DNA of 64,000 bases from NCBI GenBank assembly GCA_907164885.2, contig OU015492.1, positions 201,612,738 through 201,676,737 on the forward strand, in the 5' to 3' direction. Positions within the stretch are counted from its first letter, which is position 1. Every line of letters starts with the position of its first letter. The notes below the pieces were generated by a model. It ran no database searches and was not told the origin of the DNA. It saw only the letters and a program-made list of their open reading frames with translations. Shown here one piece after another: positions 24,079 through 36,361 of this stretch. Origin of the DNA: Dolomedes plantarius (taxonomy: Eukaryota > Arthropoda > Arachnida > Araneae > Dolomedidae). The position numbers were made by a program, and so were the translations under genes.

Positions 24079-25197
24079 TTTCCCTATTGAGGTTATAAGG
24101 AAGGTTATTCAATCAAAGAATCTCTCTCATATCACACATATCCTAAATGTTTAGAACTTATCACCTGTAAGTTCAAAAGATATCAGTTCAAGTACCGGTG
24201 CTAGATAGAAAATGGGTTAGTTGATTTGAATTATTTAAAATGTTAGTTGAGCGTAAATTGACATAATGTTGCGCCATGGGTGAAAAAGGTTCCTTTGATG
24301 GTGCATATGTATTCATGCAGAGTTCTCTGCATGGAGACACCCCCACTTATGTCATCACATTAGTCACGGTAACCGTACACGCCATGTCCCCCGCCCCCAT
24401 TGACACCATTTGACCCCCGGGACCCCGAGATCTTTGATGCTTTGTAGCAGGACCGAAAGAGGAGGCGATCCACGCATATACAGAGTACGCAGTGAGCATA
24501 AATCACTGACTTCCCCAAGGCAGAGCAGACAAGAGTACATGAATGCAAACGCAGCATAACACGTTTTGAAATCAGAGTACTTATTTTTTTCACTCAATAA
24601 ATTGAACACTTATCGATCATCCTTAACTGATGACCTTATCGATTCTTTATGTTAGATCCAATATAGAAGGGCGTTTCTTATAATGAGGAATAATTCTATG
24701 TTTTCCAATTTTATTGTAAAATAAAATAACATTTTCTTAGAGGAAACTTACAGTCGTGAATTAAAAACTAGTTTCCATCAGACAACGCATGCTCAAAATC
24801 AGTTGAATATCTGCTGTAGGATAATACGATAGTACAACTTATTAAACACGACGGACCATTCCTAGTTTAGCATCACATTTAGTTCTTGAGCCACCGCTCA
24901 CTCACCCTACTACTCGTCCAGGGCATGTGCGACAGCTCACTCCCCTTTGTGGCGAAAATTGAATAAAGTACTTATGATTTTACAAATTTACATTATAGTG
25001 TCGTCCGCTGGGGAACAAGTCGGTACTTAATGTCCGCCAATGAAAAACAGTATAATGGACTCCTGATTAACCTGATTTTATTATGTTACCGTTCCTTTGA
25101 CCCGATAAAAGTGTGACTGGTCAGTTCAAAAAGCCCTTAAAAAGGAAAATTTATAAATTTTGCATAAGATTACGAAAACAAACAAACACTCATTTAC
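24079..25197. other. Unassigned stretch with weak SINE-like words
   Basis: CAGTTCAAGTACCGG near 24190 fits a B box but has no partner A box. GC-richer sequence at 24340-24480 and 24880-24960 shows no family I recognise. Minus-strand open frames at 24360-24609 overlap one another in different frames and lack motifs. Confidence 0.35.
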
Positions 25198-25204
25198 ACA
25201 CACA

Positions 25205-25283
<79 letters not shown>
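25198..25283. repeat. (CA)n(TA)n microsatellite
   Basis: Short CA run then about 76 bases of TA, ending at the left end of the Tigger-type element. Confidence 0.97.
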
Positions 25284-25286
<3 letters not shown>

Positions 25287-25891
25287 TCGAACCTCCATAT
25301 ATCGAAGTAGCAAATTGCTGGAAAAAAATTCGATATATGGAAATTTCGATATATAGAATTGAGCTTAGTTTTATCATAATTCTCCTAAAAAAATTAAAGC
25401 TAATTTTCGTATACGAAACTCCATTTCTAATTTATATGCGAATACCATTAAATGAAAGTTAATAACTAAAAAATGAATTAATATGAAATAATTATTGAGT
25501 ACTACATACCTTTAAAAAAACAATAATCCAGACAGTGGTTACAAGGATCACAGTTACATTCTTATAAAAAACGACTACTAATATTTTGCTGAACAACCAG
25601 ATTTGCGGAGAGTTCAAAGAAATGTTCGTATTTATTCAGTCCACTAAAAACTTAATCAGTGACATTTTCCGCGAATTGAAGTCCACGACATATTGTTTCA
25701 AATGCCAAAAATTGGGAGATTTTATTCTAAAGTGGAATAATATCTCCCAATTTGTCTTGAAAATATTTCGATATATAGAGATTTTTTCGATATATAGAAA
25801 CAATTTTTCTATGTAATGAACATGGAGATTTGCTAAGAGTTCGATATATAGAAAATTTCGATATGTGGAAGTTCGATATATGGAGGTTCGA

Positions 25892-25894
<3 letters not shown>
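25284..25894. mobile_element. pogo/Tigger-type MITE
   Basis: The left end CAGTCGAACCTCCATATATC, preceded by TA, is matched by its inverse at 25872-25894. The TTCGATATAT motif recurs inside both ends, so the TIR region holds several sub-repeats. No transposase coding remains. CAG termini and a TA target are typical of pogo/Tigger elements. The right flank is TA microsatellite starting with A. Confidence 0.85.
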
Positions 25895-25941
<47 letters not shown>

Positions 25942-25957
25942 TATAGATATATATATA
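25895..25957. repeat. (TA)n microsatellite
   Basis: TA tract with two GATATA interruptions joining the Tigger-type MITE to the Helitron at 25958. Confidence 0.95.
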
Positions 25958-26383
25958 CTAGCATTATTGCCCGGCGTTGCCCGGGTAGATACATAGATAT
26001 AAAATTTTTCATGCATTCTATCAAAAAAATACTGGGCTACACCCCCGCTCTTCATGTTCATCTGGCCAGTTGTGTTTTTTGGGGAGCCAGGGCCAAAGGT
26101 CATTCCCAACCCTCTTCCTCCCGCGCATTGGAATTTGACCTCCCGTCACCCCCCAAACCATCTTTCTTAAAGCAGCTGGTAGTGGTGCATGGGCTCCACA
26201 GGTGGTCGCGCATCTCTTAGAGGCACAAAAATCATTAAAAACTAATTAAAATAACTAATTGAGCCCCAAATTTCGTTTTTCCTGATTTAAGTTTCTCGGG
26301 TCCTAAACATTAACTGTGCCGAATTTGGTTCCGGTGGGTGAAACAGTCTATGATTCTATAGCGGACAAACAAACAGACGAGCT

Positions 26384-26388
<5 letters not shown>
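25958..26388 (-). mobile_element. Non-autonomous Helitron, family H2, copy 1
   Basis: The 3' end in minus orientation is a CCCGGGCAACGCCGGGC hairpin followed by AATAATGCTAG, at plus positions 25958-25985. The body matches the plus-strand copy at 29365-29871 (GGCCAGATGAACATGAAG, GCGCATTGGAATTTGACC-like words, GGACAAACAAACAGAC). The TC end is lost in the following TA tract. Confidence 0.8.

Positions 26389-26439
<51 letters not shown>
26389..26439. repeat. (TA)n microsatellite between two Helitrons
   Basis: Pure TA. It replaces the TATATATA start of the H2 copy on one side and abuts the CTAG end of the H3 copy on the other. Confidence 0.95.
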
Positions 26440-26440
<1 letters not shown>

Positions 26441-27176
26441 TAGGGGCTTCGCCCCTAGCCTCGCTACGCTCGCTCCTCTGGTGAATCAAGTGAATGAATG
26501 ACTCAATAGTTTTTTACAGCGATTGAGTCATTCATTTGTTTATAGTTGAAGCTTCCCCCCCCTCCCGACGAAATGGATGAAGCCCGGCGAAATGGATGAA
26601 TGGGTGAAAAATTGGATCTTCTTTCAAAGGAAGCGAATGAGAAGATTTTTTTGAAGTATTTTTTTAAAATTCAATTAAAAATCGAAATTTTAAGATAGAG
26701 ACTTGAAATGAAGTTTATATGAATGAGAAAGCTTTCATCTTCCAGTTGATATAAATATTTTCTTTGTAACATAATAAGTCTGAGAGCATCGAATTTATAT
26801 ATCTCGAAACGCATAAATTTTTCCAAAAAAAGGGTTTTCAATTTTAATAAAAAAAAAGTCTGTTTTAAATTATTTTTAAACAAATGAGGTCTTGTTTGAA
26901 GGAGAAATTTCTGTAGCCTTAGATTGTAAAAAAAAAAAAAAAAAAATCTACGATCCTTTTTTGGCGAGTTATCGTAATCTGAACATGAAAAAGTCAATAT
27001 TTTCCCACAAAACATAAAATAAAAAAAAACTTAAAGTCCGACGAATATGAGACATGTCTTACTTTCTTCCCCACATTGTTCTGCATCGATTGGTATCGGT
27101 CTCGACCCCCATACCCTCAGCAGTTTCGGAGGAGATAGCGTGACAAGCGTTTGACAGCGGCAGTTAGTTTTTTTAA

Positions 27177-27178
<2 letters not shown>
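26440..27178 (-). mobile_element. Non-autonomous Helitron, family H3
   Basis: The 3' end in minus orientation is GGGGCGAAGCCCCTAG, a GAA-loop hairpin running into CTAG, at plus 26440-26455. A 15-bp perfect inverted repeat (26493-26507 with 26522-26536) lies nearby. The distal part (27040-27170) holds words seen near Helitron 5' ends (TTGACAGCGGCAG). The TC end is not certain because TA microsatellite begins at 27179. Long A and T runs fill the middle and nothing is coded. Confidence 0.65.

Positions 27179-27240
<62 letters not shown>
27179..27240. repeat. (TA)n microsatellite
   Basis: Pure TA tract of about 60 bases. Confidence 0.97.
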
Positions 27241-27908
27241 CGAATAACGGGTGTACTCTCGCACGAATAACTTTTAACTTTGTAGAGGAGAAGAAACACG
27301 ACAATGTAGACGTAGCCCGAGTGGTAATACTTCTAGTAGACCGGTACATTAGAGGGATTCACACATAAACACTTGGACAGGAACACGATGAACACTTGAA
27401 ATATTTTATTCCATGGAACCAAATTCAAGACATCAGAGAAGATACACAACTATACATATTTGAATGAATTGGCACAAGCTGACGACATGATGTTTGGCAA
27501 TAACGACAACGGACAGCCTTGGAGCTGCCCAGGATGGAGTATCGAATACGATTACATCCTAATATATTTTGGAGCAGTACGCGGACAGCGAGCAAGGAAG
27601 TAATGAAATAGCGCCAAAGAAGTAGAGAGCGCGAAAATGCTCCATCTCACCCATTTATGCTGAGTAACTTCTGATTTTGCCGCTAGGCTTAGAATTCTTT
27701 TAATTGGTTGACCCCGATCACGTGGTGTTTCTTCAAAGGGGGGACCGAGAGCACGGAAGTCTAAAAATAACTTTCCTGAGCATGCGTTAAAGAGAATATA
27801 GGGTTGTTTCGATTTTCGATTTCGTTTTTGAAATAGGGCTGGGATTTATTGAGGAAAAAATTAAGGCACGCGTTAGATATAGGACAATTAATATTAGTGG
27901 GGCTTTAT

Positions 27909-27911
<3 letters not shown>
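27241..27911. other. GC-richer unassigned segment, possible retrotransposon fragment
   Basis: Base composition differs from the surroundings over about 27300-27780. TTGGTTGACCCCGATCACG near 27700 resembles the primer-binding region of arthropod Ty3/gypsy elements (TTGGTGACCCCGACG), but no LTR boundary or gag coding is visible next to it. Confidence 0.3.

Positions 27912-27997
<86 letters not shown>
27912..27997. repeat. (TA)n microsatellite
   Basis: Pure TA tract of about 86 bases ending at CACTGAAG. Confidence 0.97.
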
Positions 27998-28000
<3 letters not shown>

Positions 28001-28060
28001 TGAAGTGCCAGAGAAATTTGGATACTTTTTTAATACGTCGTTTGGCACCGGCTAATGAGG
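27998..28060 (+). mobile_element. Possible solitary transposon end
   Basis: CACTGAAGTGCCAGAGAAA after TA resembles the end of a DNA transposon widespread in arthropods. The opposite end was not found in the window. Weak call. Confidence 0.25.
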
Positions 28061-28961
28061 CCAATATCATTCAGTGAACGTTATATTGCCCTCTACAGTT
28101 CTCTCCCACTGATATTAATTGAAGAACAAGCATTGAATTGCGATATTATTTGCGCTAATGTTGCACTGCTTTATATGATTGTGGACAGACGAAGTCGGTC
28201 ACGAGGTCGGTAATCTATTGTCTTTCAACGGTCATACTATTGCAATGGGTTCGAAATTTTAATGAAATCCTTCTATTAGAGGCACGCACTTGAAATGGTC
28301 GAAGTTGAAAATCTGAATATTGCATGTATCTCTAAATGCCATAACCCATCGCATGAACACCAACTATGATACCTCGCTGAAATTTCCCGAAATCCTGATC
28401 ATGCCACGTTTACGATAAATCTTCTTTCTTGAAAGATTTTTAAGATATTGAAATAAAATTTTGCCATGTGGTTCTACTCATCTGGGGGTATGTTATGAAC
28501 CAATATATTACTTGTAAGTATGTATTTATTAATTTAAGAGCTATGTTTTATTAATATTTGATATATGGTAGTAAGTTTAAGAGGTATTGCAAATATTTTG
28601 CTTCATAACACAGGTAAGTGATTTACTAATATATTGTCGAAAAAAAAGTGAAATATATTGATTAGATTTTGTTTTAGAAGATTTGGCGTAAACGCTAATT
28701 TTTACTAAAATTTGACTAAAAGTGGCCTAAATTTTAATAGTTAATGGAAATTCCATTAAATTATTTTTAATTCCTAGTTTTATTCCCTGTTCTATCTAAA
28801 AACACTTGTGTTTCATAAAAATTTCCGATTTTTCAAAAAAAGTGCCCAAAAGGTAGGCACATACCTTAAGTAGATTATGAAGCATCCCAAAATGTCTGCC
28901 TCTCTATACAAGCTGCTTTTACGAGAAAGTGAGTATTGATGCTACATGTTTCGAATTATCA

Positions 28962-28962
<1 letters not shown>
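28061..28962. other. Unassigned non-coding stretch
   Basis: No recognisable gene, TIR pair or array. Confidence 0.45.

Positions 28963-29018
<56 letters not shown>
28963..29018. repeat. (TA)n microsatellite
   Basis: Pure TA tract. Confidence 0.97.
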
Positions 29019-29022
<4 letters not shown>

Positions 29023-29364
29023 GAATGGAATGCAGTATTAACGAATCAGCCTCTACTGAAAAATACGCCCATTTGTTTCGATCAAAAATGCATCAGCATT
29101 TCAAAGGGAAATGCTTTATATGTATAGCAGAACTGTCTGTTTGGCCTGTCTCCAGATCTGAGGAATGCGACTGTGTTTTACTGCGCAACAAACTAATATG
29201 ATTCTCGGAAGCAAATGTAATGTTCGAGGTTATTAGAGATCAAACAGTGGGAGAATCTTTAATGGGTCGGAGTGATATAATAAAATGCTAATAAAGAAAG
29301 CGTATAGTTTGCCTTTTTGAAATGAATTGGGTCATATCCCCTTTTTGAACCTATTGATAAATCA
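29019..29364. other. Unassigned non-coding stretch
   Basis: An open frame extending from the TA tract (28929-29201) has no recognisable domain. Confidence 0.4.
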
Positions 29365-29871
29365 TCTATATATATAAAAGAGCTTGTCTGTTTGTTTGTC
29401 CGCTATAGAATCATAGACTATTTCACCCACCGTGACCAAATGCGGCACAGTTAATGTTTTGGACCCGAGAAACTTAAATCAGGAAAAACGAAATTTGGGG
29501 CTCAATTAGTTTTTTAAAATTAATTTTTTAATGTTTTTTGTGCCCGATAGAGGTGCGTCTACCCCCTGTGGATTCCCCTCGACCAGCTGTGTTAAGAGGG
29601 GTGGTTTGAGGATGACGGAGGGGGGGGTGAAATTCCAATGCGCGGGAGAAAGAGTGTTGGGAATGACCTTAAAATCAGACGAAGGTCCGCAGGCTCAAAG
29701 TTTCTTTCTTTCTTATTGTTTGTTTATCATTTCAGTAGAAACGTGCTAAGCGCATTCTGTCTGGCCAGATGAACATGAAGTTCGGGAGTGCAGCCCAGTT
29801 TTTTTTTTGATGGAATGCATGAAATATTTTATATCTATATCTACCCGGGCAACGCCGGGCAATAATGCTAG
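29365..29871 (+). mobile_element. Non-autonomous Helitron, family H2, copy 2
   Basis: Begins TCTATATATATAAAAGAGC after A and ends CTAG before T. The terminal hairpin CCCGGGCAACGCCGGG is 11 bases upstream of CTAG. It matches the inverted copy at 25958-26388 along its length. The 72-codon frame at 29531-29749 is a by-product of the GC-rich middle. This is the best-preserved H2 copy. Confidence 0.88.
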
Positions 29872-30827
29872 TTTATGTATAAACCAACTCCTGCCGTTGC
29901 CAATCAAGTCTTAGTAAGAAGATTATATATCTCTGCGAAAATACGTTACATACTTACGTTATTAAAAGCAATGTACTCTGAAAAGCATACACAAATTAAA
30001 ATTTCTTTAATGGAAAATCCATTAGAAAAGAAATAATATAACTTTTTACTTTCACGGTACAAATAGGTTGGAAATTTAAAATGGACTGGATGAGAAAGTT
30101 TCGTAAGAGTCTATTGGCAGGAAATTATGATGGAGGATAATCCTCAGATACAAAGTAATATATTAATACATTGACATTAACGTTAAACCCTTAGAATAAA
30201 AATGTTATTCTTACATAAATGAAAAGAGAGAAAGGATTTAAAACATAAACCTTAAACTAGATGTCAATTGAGTATTATTTTTGCGGATTTAAAAAAGCAA
30301 TTAAAATAACAATTGCCAACAACTTTTAAAACTAAGATGTATAAATATTCTTCAGGCTGGAGATTGTTAGATGTGATTATCTTTTTCGACAATTCACAAT
30401 TATTTAGCTCGTTACGCTGTTTATATAAATGGAAGAATCAAAAGAAATTCTGGTTTTTTTTAATGTTCATACGTATTAAGATATGTGTTATTTTCTTTCC
30501 ATACATAATAAGATATGTGTTTCACGAAAGTGATTAATTTATTTGCTACAATAACGAATTATCAAAAGTAATATTTCTATTTAAAAAATGCCTTCCTCAG
30601 TTTGAACACTGGGAAAGAATATTTTTTTTTTAAATATATGACAATATTGCTGAATTATATAAAAGTTTTAAACTCTATAATTATAGTTTAGTAGAGATCA
30701 TTCAAGCTGACTTAACAATTTACATGTCTTACTACTCTGTGATGTTTACTATTTTGTCTGTCTAGTACAACTCCTTAGGCCTTATTTACGTTTTTTTTTC
30801 TTACTTTTCTTAATATAAATATATACA
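29872..30827. other. Unassigned non-coding stretch
   Basis: AT-rich, no motifs. The 74-codon frame at 30313-30537 has a hydrophobic C-terminal half but nothing else to support it. Confidence 0.45.
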
Positions 30828-31641
30828 CTAGATTTATTACCCGGCTTCGCTCGGGATTCAATTTCTGTTATTTTTTTTCAATGATTAGTCTCATGTTATG
30901 ATGTTCTAAACTTATAACAACTCTTAAACAAATTAATTTCATTTTTTCGGTAGTAAAAATTCATTTATTAAGTAATTTGTTGTTATTTTAATACTTGTCA
31001 GTACACAACATTTTTGTTTCTTTTTTTATCACCCGCGACAATGTATAATTCTGATTGATTCCTTGCTCTAGACACTCCCACATGCAGCTGACCACGCGAA
31101 AAACATTCTTCTGTCAGATCCAGTCTAGTGCTCTTTTCTTTTTGGGAATTTTAAAGCAGTAATTTACAGCTGGTCAATAATGTTTGAATGAAATTATTAT
31201 TACAGAAAAAGAATCGATAATGTTTGAATGGATTGAGAACACATTCAATATTGCAAAACACAGTAAATCTGATAATTATTATACAAAAATTATATACACA
31301 TATTGCATGCTCGGAATTCTTTCTCAAAACTAAATCGTCTGCTACATTTCAATGCCACTTCCAGACTTTCCTAATTAGAATATACACGTATTTAATGATT
31401 GTAATTATTTCTCAATACTAAATCGTCTGACATGCTTCAATTTCACTTCTGTAATATACATCTTCTAACATAATTCGGGATTCGAACGGCGTAGCGGGTT
31501 GAAAATAGTCACATTTATCCCGATTTTCCAAGAACATTAGACCGTGTAAATTTCATCAGGGCAGGGATCTCACGGTTCTTGAGGTTTTGTGACTCACACA
31601 TACAGACATGACCCATTTCCCGTTTCTGCTTTATATATAAT
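30828..31641 (-). mobile_element. Non-autonomous Helitron, family H4
   Basis: The 3' end in minus orientation is the hairpin CCCGAGCGAAGCCGGG, then TAATAAATCTAG, at plus 30828-30855. The opposite end reads TTATATATAAAGCAGAAACG on the minus strand, which fits a decayed TC-TATATATAAA start. The interior contains two diverged copies of an AAATCGTCTG/TCAATTTCACTTC segment (about 31320-31450). Confidence 0.65.
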
Positions 31642-33353
31642 ATTTTAAATACAACTTCATAAAATTGACATTTCATTTCACTTCAACGCATCCATTATCA
31701 TATGTTAACTTTTTGAAAACATAAATAATAATTCATAAATTATATCTAATTATTCGTAGGTTTAATCTATTTTATATTTTCGGTTCTGCAGTAAATTATC
31801 ATCATTGGCTGTAATATTTTCATTTCACGCTAAATTTTTAACTGAATCGTGTGGAATGAGTTGTTTGAGGTTTGAGAGGTCTCATTAGCTTTCAGCCAAT
31901 CACGGTGAGTAAGTATTAAAGCCTCCGTCGGAAAGAGAACGTTAAACATAGTCATTAATATATATATATATGATAGATATATATTTATAAATAATACCCG
32001 AAAAAATTTCTCATTCTATATAAAATGTCTTTTTGAATATCTGTCAAAACTTTTTATTTCAAATGACGTATTTTAATAAACTTTAATATGAAAAAAATAA
32101 TAGACAATATTGTTTCTAATCATCTAAATCAAAGCTTTACTTGTACTCCATAATTAAGAAATCCTTTACAATATAGCTTTTTTTCACCCAATCAATAGTT
32201 GCTCATTATAAAATGCAAATAACCTTTATATAAAACAATATATCCCTATTGTCTCTGTTCCATAACATCAAAGGTTTTTGTAGAAATATGAGTGTCCTGA
32301 CAATTATTTTGATTACTTTTTTTACCGTGTTAAACTAAGTAGTTCTAGATTTAGAAAGAAAATTTCATTATTCGCAGCACTTTTCATTTAAGAAGCATTT
32401 TTTTAAATCTAGAAATATTACTAATCAAAAATGAGAAATAAGCATAGATATACTGGACCCTCTCGAATACACATACCTTTTTCGAGAACAACATACATTG
32501 TTATCCTTAACTCATATAAGGGAAAGAGTTACGCTTTTTTTCAACTAAAAAAATACACCACATTTTCCTTTAGAGTGATATTTTCTCCTGAAGTGACTGT
32601 AGTTCTACATTCCTTTTGGCTTTTGAAATCGTCTAGGTCCCAGCACTAAAAACTATCATTTCTCATATTCTGGCGGTGTTGTGATTTTTACTTCTGAAAG
32701 GAATAAAAGTTAGGTAGTCCCCACTAAAAAAGTTTAATCTTCCAGACAGAGTGCAACTGACATTTGTCACAGGGAATAATTTTTCTCGCTACATCTAACT
32801 CACGAAAAAAAAAAAAAAAACCTTACTGAGTGTTATGGACGTGGCTGAAAATCTGATTTATAGGTACAACGAAGGTATGGAAGACATAAATTTCGGACGG
32901 TAAAATTTCAATTTTGTAAGTTTTCTTGTACATTAGATGTTTTGCAGTGATAGTTGATAAAATTAATATTTCACATAAATTTTAATAAAAAACAGTAGTA
33001 AATATTTATCTGAATAATATTTTTCGTAAAATATCATGGTTCAGAAATTATTTTTCAAAAGAAAAGGAATTCAATCTATCATAACCATTAGAGTTTATGC
33101 CTTATTTTTTAGTTGTTATCAAGTTTCCATTATTGTGACTACTTAATCTTTTATGTAGCTTTGATCCCCCGTGCCCGAACGTGAGGATTTTACTGCATAC
33201 AATGTAGTATGCAAAATTAGCTATCGGTATGTAAATCGTATAAAGCATAAAGAATTAAGAATTCCAGAGTGGATAGTTTGTCATGCCACTGTGAAAAAGA
33301 TTGGAGACCTTACTTGGAAAACATTAATTTGAGGATCCTCCAATTCGACCAAT
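31642..33353. other. AT-rich non-coding stretch
   Basis: No gene recognised. Contains a short TA tract (about 31958-31971) and a poly-A run at 32805-32820. The 72-codon frame at 32431-32649 has no motif. Confidence 0.45.
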
Positions 33354-33357
33354 CTAA

Positions 33358-34064
33358 GGGAACGGTGGACCTTTATTTGAGCAAATCTCGTCATTGTATT
33401 ACTGATTGTGTTATTGTAAAAAATATATATATTTCTATAGATTATTAGTACCAAAATAATTCTTTGAAGTAAAAAATCATTTATTAAGCTTCTACAAAGT
33501 AATTTATAATGGGTAAGTGTATTAATAAATTTTAAACCTGTTTTTATCAAAACAGATTTTTCAAGGTTTTTAGATTTTTTAAATGCTCCATGCTACTTAA
33601 TTTTTCTTCAAAATTCATGAAACCGATAAGGAAGAATCCTGATGTTGTTTACAAAAACACTGGGTATGCATTTTACAATTCGACTTCATTAAGGTAATAA
33701 AATTTGATTTATAGCTTTTCAAAAGGCAAAATTTTGATGAAAATCGGGATGGATTTCAGAAAAAAAGTCTCTCAAAAATGAACTATTCATGGGATTGAAT
33801 AACTGATACCCAGATTTGTTTGTTATACAGTTTAAAGAGATTAAAATGCAAAATCGAGGAAATGTCTCAAAAATTAAGTAGCAAGGAACATTTAAAAATT
33901 TTGTTTACAAATTACAATTTTTTTTTTAAATCTAAAATTTATAATGAGATTTGAAATTTCTTTTAATGTATTCTATTTATTTATAGTGAAATGTGTATAT
34001 GTACAATATTTCATATCTCTATGATGAAAAGTAAAAAAAGTAAATTTTAATGTCCACTGTTCCC
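33358..34064. mobile_element. MITE related to family A, CTAA duplication
   Basis: The ends GGGAACGGTGGAC and, inverted, GGGAACAGTGGAC differ by one base. CTAA lies directly outside both (33354-33357 and 34065-34068), a variant of the TTAA duplication seen for family A. Interior words such as AAATGCTCCATGC resemble the family A core. A solitary related end is near 14453. Non-coding. Confidence 0.7.
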
Positions 34065-34359
34065 CTAAGGCCTCTGCACTCTTTCGACACATTTTGTGCG
34101 TTTATATTCAATTAGTAACAGTGATATCATGTGCAGTTGCTAGCAAGTAATAATGCTGTCATTTCTAACTTAGTCAATATGTCAAACTTTTAATCGTAAT
34201 TAATAATTTCTTAGCTTTAAAAGTGACTGTAGTATGTTTGCTATTAAAAGAAACCTGATGTTCGAATTGTTTTGTATTTTGCATAATTATTTATTTATTT
34301 ATATCTTTAGCTGATAAAACTGAAAGTGTATTTCGTCACTTCATAAGCATATTTTTTCA

Positions 34360-34492
34360 GCCGTACTGATATCCTGGCGATGGGCGGGTAACATTTTGGC
34401 TATTGGCATACGATGCCAGAGTATGTGAGTTCTTGTGTTACTCCTGGCGTCGTTGTTTGCAGCATTTCGGAATTGGCTTTAACCAGTACGGC
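34360..34492. repeat. Short segment with GCCGTACTG inverted ends
   Basis: GCCGTACTG at 34360-34368 is matched inverted at 34484-34492. The interior is GC-richer and contains CCTGGCG twice. It may be the tail of a SINE whose tRNA-like head (TGGTAGAGTGG on the minus strand near 35110) was separated from it by the LTR insertion. Confidence 0.4.
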
Positions 34493-34531
34493 CCAGTCTA
34501 ATTACTCCTCATGAGTTACAAAAATAACCGT

Positions 34532-35087
34532 TGTAAGGACTTTGCCTTAAATAAAAAACTGCCAGCCTTTTTTTGTATTTAATGCTTTAATTGCATTTCT
34601 TGACTAAATACAGGCTATTTACAATGAATATAAAACAAAATTTAAATTCGGGGTTCACGGCATCGAAGACGAAGGTCAGACTTGAGTTGTCGCTGCACTC
34701 ATTCAAGTCTATCTAATCTCGATAGTATCTCCTTGTCTCCGGCTCCAGCGTCAGTCTGAATAATTTAATCTCTGAATCACTGACTTGAAATTAACTCACT
34801 TCCGGTGACTTTACATACCTTCGTTGAACGTTCTCGAAAGGTCTGGAAAACGCCGCCTTTCGTTATTCAGTTACGTTCCCTGACGACTAGGCGTCTCCGT
34901 ACGGCCATTTCCTTTTGGTAGCTGGCGAACTGTTCCGCGAGCTGTCGGTAGCACTTCCGGTATTTATGTCGCCAAGACTGTCCGTCTCCAGCCGTCTAAA
35001 CTGATTATGTGCACAAACCGCGCGTCGGTTGGTCTTCACGGAATTTCCACACGCAAAAAAATTCGCTATTGTACGGGAGTCGTTACA
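34532..35087 (-). mobile_element. Probable solo LTR, 556 bp, CCGT duplication
   Basis: The segment is bounded by TG and CA. Its terminal inverted ends are TGTAACGACT (minus strand start) and TGTAAGGACT (plus strand start), differing by one base. CCGT lies immediately outside both ends (34528-34531 and 35088-35091), a 4-bp duplication as made by many LTR-retrotransposon integrases. It is GC-richer than its surroundings. On the minus strand an ATTAAA signal lies near the 3' end, which suggests minus orientation. No internal gag/pol region is present, so a recombined solo LTR is the simplest reading. A DNA element with 10-bp ends is the alternative. Confidence 0.6.
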
Positions 35088-35091
35088 CCGT

Positions 35092-36361
35092 AGCGTTCTC
35101 AACCACTCTACCATCAGTCATTTTGACAAGAGTATCGCTCCATTTTTAGGAATAATTAAAATCACTCTCAAACCTCAATGTTTTTGATTATATCGTAGAT
35201 ATATGTGTAATCATAATTAATGCTACAATAGAGAAATAAAACTAAAAATAAAAACTAAATGACATCATGTTTGAAATTAAATAACAAGGTCAATATGGTG
35301 TCTTTTTGAAGTACATCCGGGCAAGTGATGAACTAAATATAAGCTATAAGGGGATATTTTTAACCTTGATATTTAGAATATAGAGTCCCTTTTATTTTTA
35401 GCGACAAAATTTACCGTCATTTTTTGTTGTATTCAAATATTTAAAAAGTTCCTCTAGAGTTAACAAACCTTTCATCAATCAGCTCTAAGTATTTATTGGG
35501 TCAATATTAAAATAAATGTCTATTTTTATTATTGGTAAATTTCCATTTTTTTGGTTAAATTTTATTTTCTGCTAAGATGACAAATGTATCATTTTTTAAC
35601 TTATAGAATTATTAATTAGTTTATTCTTTTATTTGCGTAAATAATAATTTAAAAGTTCTTTAGAAAATTCTAAACCGATTGCATTATATTTATATTTTAT
35701 CAGGCGATAACAGTTTTTAAAAATATAGTAGGATCAATTAACTATGTATTATTGAAAACATACCTCCAGTAGTATATTCTAGATTGATTTTTAAATTTTG
35801 ATACAATTAGTGAAAAAAAATGTGATGAAAATTTATTCTGTGCCGGCTCCCTATGAAATAACTCAATTAGGGTTGGAAATTTAGCACTCCTCAAGGAATA
35901 AAAGATTTCATTTCGAAAGAATAATTTTAAGTGCATTACTCGTCTCATGAAGGCAATTAATAGTTCTAATAATCTTTCATACCTCAATTATAAATACTCG
36001 ATTTATTAAAACAAGTTATTCAAAAATATCCAACCCTATCATAGATGAACGGAAAAACATTTTTTAATATAAGTAATTATTTAAAAAAAAGAATATCTTT
36101 CAAGTTATCAAAATAATATGAAACGTTTCGCTAATGCAATCAATGTTTTTTTAAACTTAATGTTACATAATCTAAATTTTTAAAGTATGATGCTTCTATG
36201 TAATTCGATTAAAGGGAATTTAACTTGATTTAACATAGGTTTAAAAGGCTTTCTTGAAGCTAAAAATGTACAAGATATATTTTTTAATATTTCTGAAGAT
36301 CACAATCTCTGAAATGAGAAAATTATATAGCAGTATTATTTAAATTCATAAAATTAAACCA
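35092..36361. other. Unassigned stretch, one weak exon-like frame
   Basis: On the minus strand 35742-35987 is open for 81 codons and contains TGGAG|GTATGT, a good splice donor, but no acceptor with a pyrimidine tract and no recognisable domain. The rest is AT-rich non-coding DNA. Confidence 0.3.

Noticed and set aside
24360..24609. Overlapping minus-strand frames of about 80 codons
   Set aside because: Two frames over the same bases, neither with motifs, and glycine/serine runs that come from a C-rich patch.
27998..28060. A complete transposon starting at CACTGAAG
   Set aside because: No inverted partner end was found up to the window end, so only a possible solitary end is reported.
34887..35114. 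75-codon minus-strand open frame
   Set aside because: It runs across the LTR boundary at 35087 and the duplicated CCGT, so it cannot be a native gene.
35742..35987. Gene exon on the minus strand
   Set aside because: A good donor is present but there is no convincing acceptor, start or protein family, so it is only mentioned in the surrounding entry.
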